Assembly: GCA_937898165.1 (NCBI GenBank)
Contig: CALDKO010000044.1
Location: forward strand, 1 to 7,435
Direction of reading: 5' to 3'
Length of the DNA stretch: 7,435 bases
DNA from: an uncultured bacterium
Lineage (GTDB): Bacteria > Patescibacteriota > Minisyncoccia > Phycocordibacterales > UBA1006
Part shown: positions 5,857 to 7,435 of the stretch, one piece after another
Layout of the letters: each line of letters starts with the position of its first letter
How positions within the stretch are numbered: position 1 is the stretch's first letter
Notes under the pieces: model-generated
What the model was told of the DNA's origin: nothing
What the model saw: the letters and a program-made list of their open reading frames with translations, nothing else
Database searches by the model: none
Made by a program: the position numbers and the translations under genes

Positions 5857-6549
5857 ATGAAAAAGTTATTTTTTGACATAGAAACAATTCCAGCCGATGA
5901 ATCTTCTCGCGAAGCATTGCAGTATTTATATGATCGTAAGAAGATTAAAAATCCTGATTTAGTAGAAAGTTTTGAGGATTTTTATCTAAAGACTTCCTTT
6001 GATGGTTCGTTTGGTAGAATTGCATGTATTGCGTACGCTGTAAATGACGACGCAATTCGTGTAATTAGTAACCCAGACAATGAGAAAAAAGTATTAGAGG
6101 ATTTTTGGTTTGTTGCAAAACAAATTGATCTCTTTGTTGGTCATAATATTATGGATTTTGATTTACGTTTCTTATTACAACGATCTGTTGTATTAGGAGT
6201 TAAGCCAAGCTGGAATCGATTTCAGGAACTTGGTAAAAAGCCGTGGGAAATGGGTAAATATCTTTCGTTCGCACGTTACAGTAATATGCCTATTTTTGAC
6301 ACAATGCAGGAATGGTCAAATTGGGGAAGTCAAAAGGTAGGATTGGAACATGTAGCACTTGCTCTGGGTATTCCGACACCAAAAGAGGGAATTGATGGTA
6401 GCGAAGTGTGGAATTTTTATAAAGAGGGTAAAATTAACGACATATGTGAATATTGCAAACGTGATGTAGACACAACTCGTGCTGTATATAATCGTATGAC
6501 ATTTTCAGGTACTCAATCAGATTTGTTTTCAATTTCAATTGAGGAATAA
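5857..6549 (+). CDS. DEDDy 3'-5' exonuclease, PolB-exonuclease-like, stand-alone
   Basis: A 230-residue soluble protein with the RNase H-like DnaQ/DEDD exonuclease fold. Exo I is FFDIET (residues 5-10, metal ligands D7 and E9). Exo II is VGHNIMDFDLRFLLQRS (about 94-110, with the Asn-x-x-x-Phe-Asp pattern around N97-D102). Exo III is Y199-C-K-R-D203, the Y-x-x-x-D form that places it in the DEDDy subgroup. All four acidic ligands and the tyrosine are present, so it should be catalytically active. The layout, with an insert between Exo I and Exo II (SFDGSFGRIACIAYAV) and LEHVALALGIPTPK before Exo III, resembles predicted exonucleases related to the proofreading domain of family B DNA polymerases. 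No polymerase or helicase domain is attached. The substrate (DNA repair intermediate, single-stranded DNA or RNA) is not revealed. It has its own promoter and terminator, so neighbours give little functional hint. Confidence 0.87.
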   Translation: MKKLFFDIETIPADESSREALQYLYDRKKIKNPDLVESFEDFYLKTSFDGSFGRIACIAYAVNDDAIRVISNPDNEKKVLEDFWFVAKQIDLFVGHNIMDFDLRFLLQRSVVLGVKPSWNRFQELGKKPWEMGKYLSFARYSNMPIFDTMQEWSNWGSQKVGLEHVALALGIPTPKEGIDGSEVWNFYKEGKINDICEYCKRDVDTTRAVYNRMTFSGTQSDLFSISIEE

Positions 6550-6550
6550 C

Positions 6551-6580
6551 AATAAACCACCTCTTTAGGTGGTTTATTTA
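6551..6580 (+). terminator. intrinsic terminator after the exonuclease gene
   Basis: A perfect 12-bp hairpin: AATAAACCACCT (6551-6562) pairs with AGGTGGTTTATT (6567-6578) around a CTTT loop, beginning two bases after the stop codon. The T-rich descending arm is followed by a single T and an A, so the U-tract is short but the stem is strong. It is nearly symmetric in flanks and could act on both strands. Confidence 0.85.
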
Positions 6581-6605
6581 CATTTAATACAATATGTGTT
6601 ATATT
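6577..6605 (+). promoter_or_regulatory. -35/extended -10 promoter for the orphan gene at 6652
   Basis: TTTACA (6577-6582, 5 of 6) is followed after exactly 17 bases by TATATT (6600-6605), which is preceded by TGT to give an extended -10. This is the best complete sigma-70-type promoter with a long leader in the window: transcription would start near 6612, about 40 bases before the ATG at 6652. The -35 overlaps the end of the exonuclease terminator. An alternative -10, TACAAT (6588-6593), lies just upstream. Confidence 0.5.
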
Positions 6606-6651
6606 GGCATTTAATAATTCTTTAATAAAAAACAACCAAAAAATTTCCCCA

Positions 6652-7212
6652 ATGTCTAACAAATCAGCAATTTTAGAAAAACCAGTAGGTTTTCGATTAC
6701 CCTTGGATAGTTGTATTCCAGGGCATCCTTATCAAACAAATGATGGATTGAGTATTTTTTTCTCACCACATCAGAATCCTCCATTACCACAAAAACTCCA
6801 AGATGTTTTAAATATAGACAACTCGGGGTTGGTAAGTGTTGAGCCGGTTCAAGAGCTTATTATTAATGGTAAAGTTGTAAGATTATACAAATTTACCAGG
6901 AAAAAACAGTCGGTCTCTGACGTGATCTCTTTTGAATCTATTTTGGAGGATCTATTGTTAGTTACTGCCAGCTACTATCCAAAATTTATTGGCAGTGTTG
7001 CAGCAAAAGAAATTTTACCAAAAATGCAACAATTAGGTAAAATATTTACCGCGACTGTGTATTCACCTTGTGAAAAATTCATGAACGGTTATCAAGGTCA
7101 AATCTTTGGTTTCAAGGTTTTTGGACAAAAGGAAGATCAAGTTTCCAAACATAACTATTGTAAAACTCGAATTTGTATGGCTGGATACGTACTAGTCGTA
7201 TGTGAAAAATAA
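6652..7212 (+). CDS. hypothetical protein, 186 residues, family not recognised
   Basis: I do not recognise this protein. It has no signal peptide or membrane segment and looks soluble. An N-terminal part rich in Pro and Gly (PVGFRLPLDSCIPGHPYQ, 11-28; HQNPPLPQKLQDVL, 40-53) precedes a beta-rich stretch (VQELIINGKVVRLYKFTRKK, 66-85), a predicted helix (VISFESILEDLLLVTASYYP, 91-110) and an alternating hydrophobic C-terminal part (IFGFKVFGQK, 151-160; AGYVLVV). Cysteines at 21, 140, 170, 175 and 184 do not form a clear metal-binding pattern. The frame is open back to a TTG at 6604, but that codon overlaps the -10 box, so ATG 6652 is chosen; it has no Shine-Dalgarno. A dedicated promoter and a strong terminator support a real gene. 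Base composition matches the neighbours. Coding status is fairly sure; the start is less so. Confidence 0.7.
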   Translation: MSNKSAILEKPVGFRLPLDSCIPGHPYQTNDGLSIFFSPHQNPPLPQKLQDVLNIDNSGLVSVEPVQELIINGKVVRLYKFTRKKQSVSDVISFESILEDLLLVTASYYPKFIGSVAAKEILPKMQQLGKIFTATVYSPCEKFMNGYQGQIFGFKVFGQKEDQVSKHNYCKTRICMAGYVLVVCEK

Positions 7213-7217
7213 ATAAT

Positions 7218-7246
7218 AAACACCCCTTAACAAAGGGGTGTTTTTT
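7218..7246 (+). terminator. intrinsic terminator after the orphan gene
   Basis: A perfect 11-bp hairpin: AAACACCCCTT (7218-7228) pairs with AAGGGGTGTTT (7233-7243) around an AACA loop, with a four-GC core and a TTTTTT run (7241-7246). It begins five bases after the TAA stop and is the clearest intrinsic terminator in the window. Confidence 0.92.
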
Positions 7247-7272
7247 GACACCTATATAAATAAATGCATAAT
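7245..7272 (+). promoter_or_regulatory. sigma-70-type promoter for the gene at 7290
   Basis: A perfect TTGACA -35 (7245-7250) is followed after 16 bases by CATAAT (7267-7272, 5 of 6). The first two T's of the -35 are the last two of the preceding terminator's T-tract. Expected transcription start is near 7279, giving a leader of about 10 bases before ATG 7290, too short for a normal ribosome binding site. Confidence 0.55.
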
Positions 7273-7289
7273 AAACAAAAACGTACATT

Positions 7290-7435
7290 ATGATACTCAG
7301 TAAACAATGGTATAAACTAGGCGATATTAGTTTCGCAGGATTTCTCAGATTATTCGGTACTAATAATTTTTCTGGAATAGTTCATTTTGATGAATTTTTA
7401 GAAAAAGAAGTTATTTTTGTCAAAGTTAATATTTT
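7290..7435 (+). CDS. hypothetical protein, 5' end only (runs off the window)
   Basis: An open frame starts at ATG 7290 and stays open for 48 full codons to the window edge. It follows a good promoter and a strong terminator, which argues for a real gene start. The visible product begins MILSKQWYKLGDISFAGFLR and is mixed hydrophobic and charged, with aromatic residues and FDEFLEKEVIFVKV near the edge; no signal peptide or recognised motif is present. Codon use (AT-ending codons) matches the neighbours. I do not recognise the family. No Shine-Dalgarno precedes the ATG. A second ATG at 7307 is in another frame and closes after two codons. Confidence 0.55.
   Translation, partial: MILSKQWYKLGDISFAGFLRLFGTNNFSGIVHFDEFLEKEVIFVKVNI

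Noticed and set aside
6604..6651. TTG 6604 as start of the orphan protein
   Set aside because: The codon overlaps the -10 hexamer of the best promoter and the extra 16 residues are low-complexity Asn/Lys-rich; ATG 6652 is preferred, though it lacks a Shine-Dalgarno.
2427..7246. The hairpins between genes as a dispersed repeat family or CRISPR-like array
   Set aside because: Their stem sequences differ from one another, each follows a stop codon, and each has a T-tract, so they are ordinary intrinsic terminators.
1..7435. Recoding of TGA as glycine or tryptophan, as in some CPR lineages
   Set aside because: All eight visible stops are TAA or TAG, but no conserved gene contains an in-frame TGA and glycine is encoded by GGN throughout. 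TAA dominance is expected in AT-rich DNA.

Overview
The window is AT-rich (by eye about one third G+C) and gene-dense. It looks like a chromosomal segment of a small-genome bacterium, most likely of the Patescibacteria / Candidate Phyla Radiation. This placement is an inference from four things: short proteins, a compacted glutamyl-tRNA synthetase with a HLHAGG signature, the style of the FtsW, MurG and M23 proteins, and the near absence of Shine-Dalgarno sequences. All recognisable genes use the standard bacterial code and stop at TAA or TAG.

Layout. Positions 1-2426 are the end of a division and cell wall (dcw) cluster on the plus strand: the last codons of mraY, then complete ftsW and murG. 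Together these make lipid I, convert it to lipid II, and polymerise it at the septum. A bidirectional hairpin terminator (about 2427-2452) separates murG from a convergent minus-strand GNAT acetyltransferase of the RimL/YdaF type (2456-3010). A short divergent promoter region (3011-3097) with a perfect 7-bp inverted repeat leads to gltX (3098-4420). Then come a secreted coiled-coil M23 (LytM) peptidase resembling EnvC (4466-5809), a stand-alone DEDDy 3'-5' exonuclease of the PolB-exonuclease-like type (5857-6549), an unrecognised 186-residue protein (6652-7212), and the 5' end of another unrecognised gene (7290 to the window edge).

Expression architecture. From gltX on, each gene appears to be its own transcription unit with its own terminator and its own promoter. 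Five plus-strand starts (ftsW, murG, gltX, M23, exonuclease) and possibly the GNAT gene have a Pribnow-type -10 box ending only 6-9 bases before the ATG, and none has a convincing Shine-Dalgarno sequence. This suggests leaderless or nearly leaderless mRNAs. The last two genes instead have fuller -35/-10 promoters, with the -35 box abutting or overlapping the previous terminator's T-tract.

There is no RNA gene, CRISPR array, insertion sequence or phage-like element that I can support. Most of the window is housekeeping. The most interesting points are the recurrent leaderless-type start architecture, the overlapping terminator/promoter junctions, two cysteines in the exported peptidase, and the two orphan genes at the 3' end.
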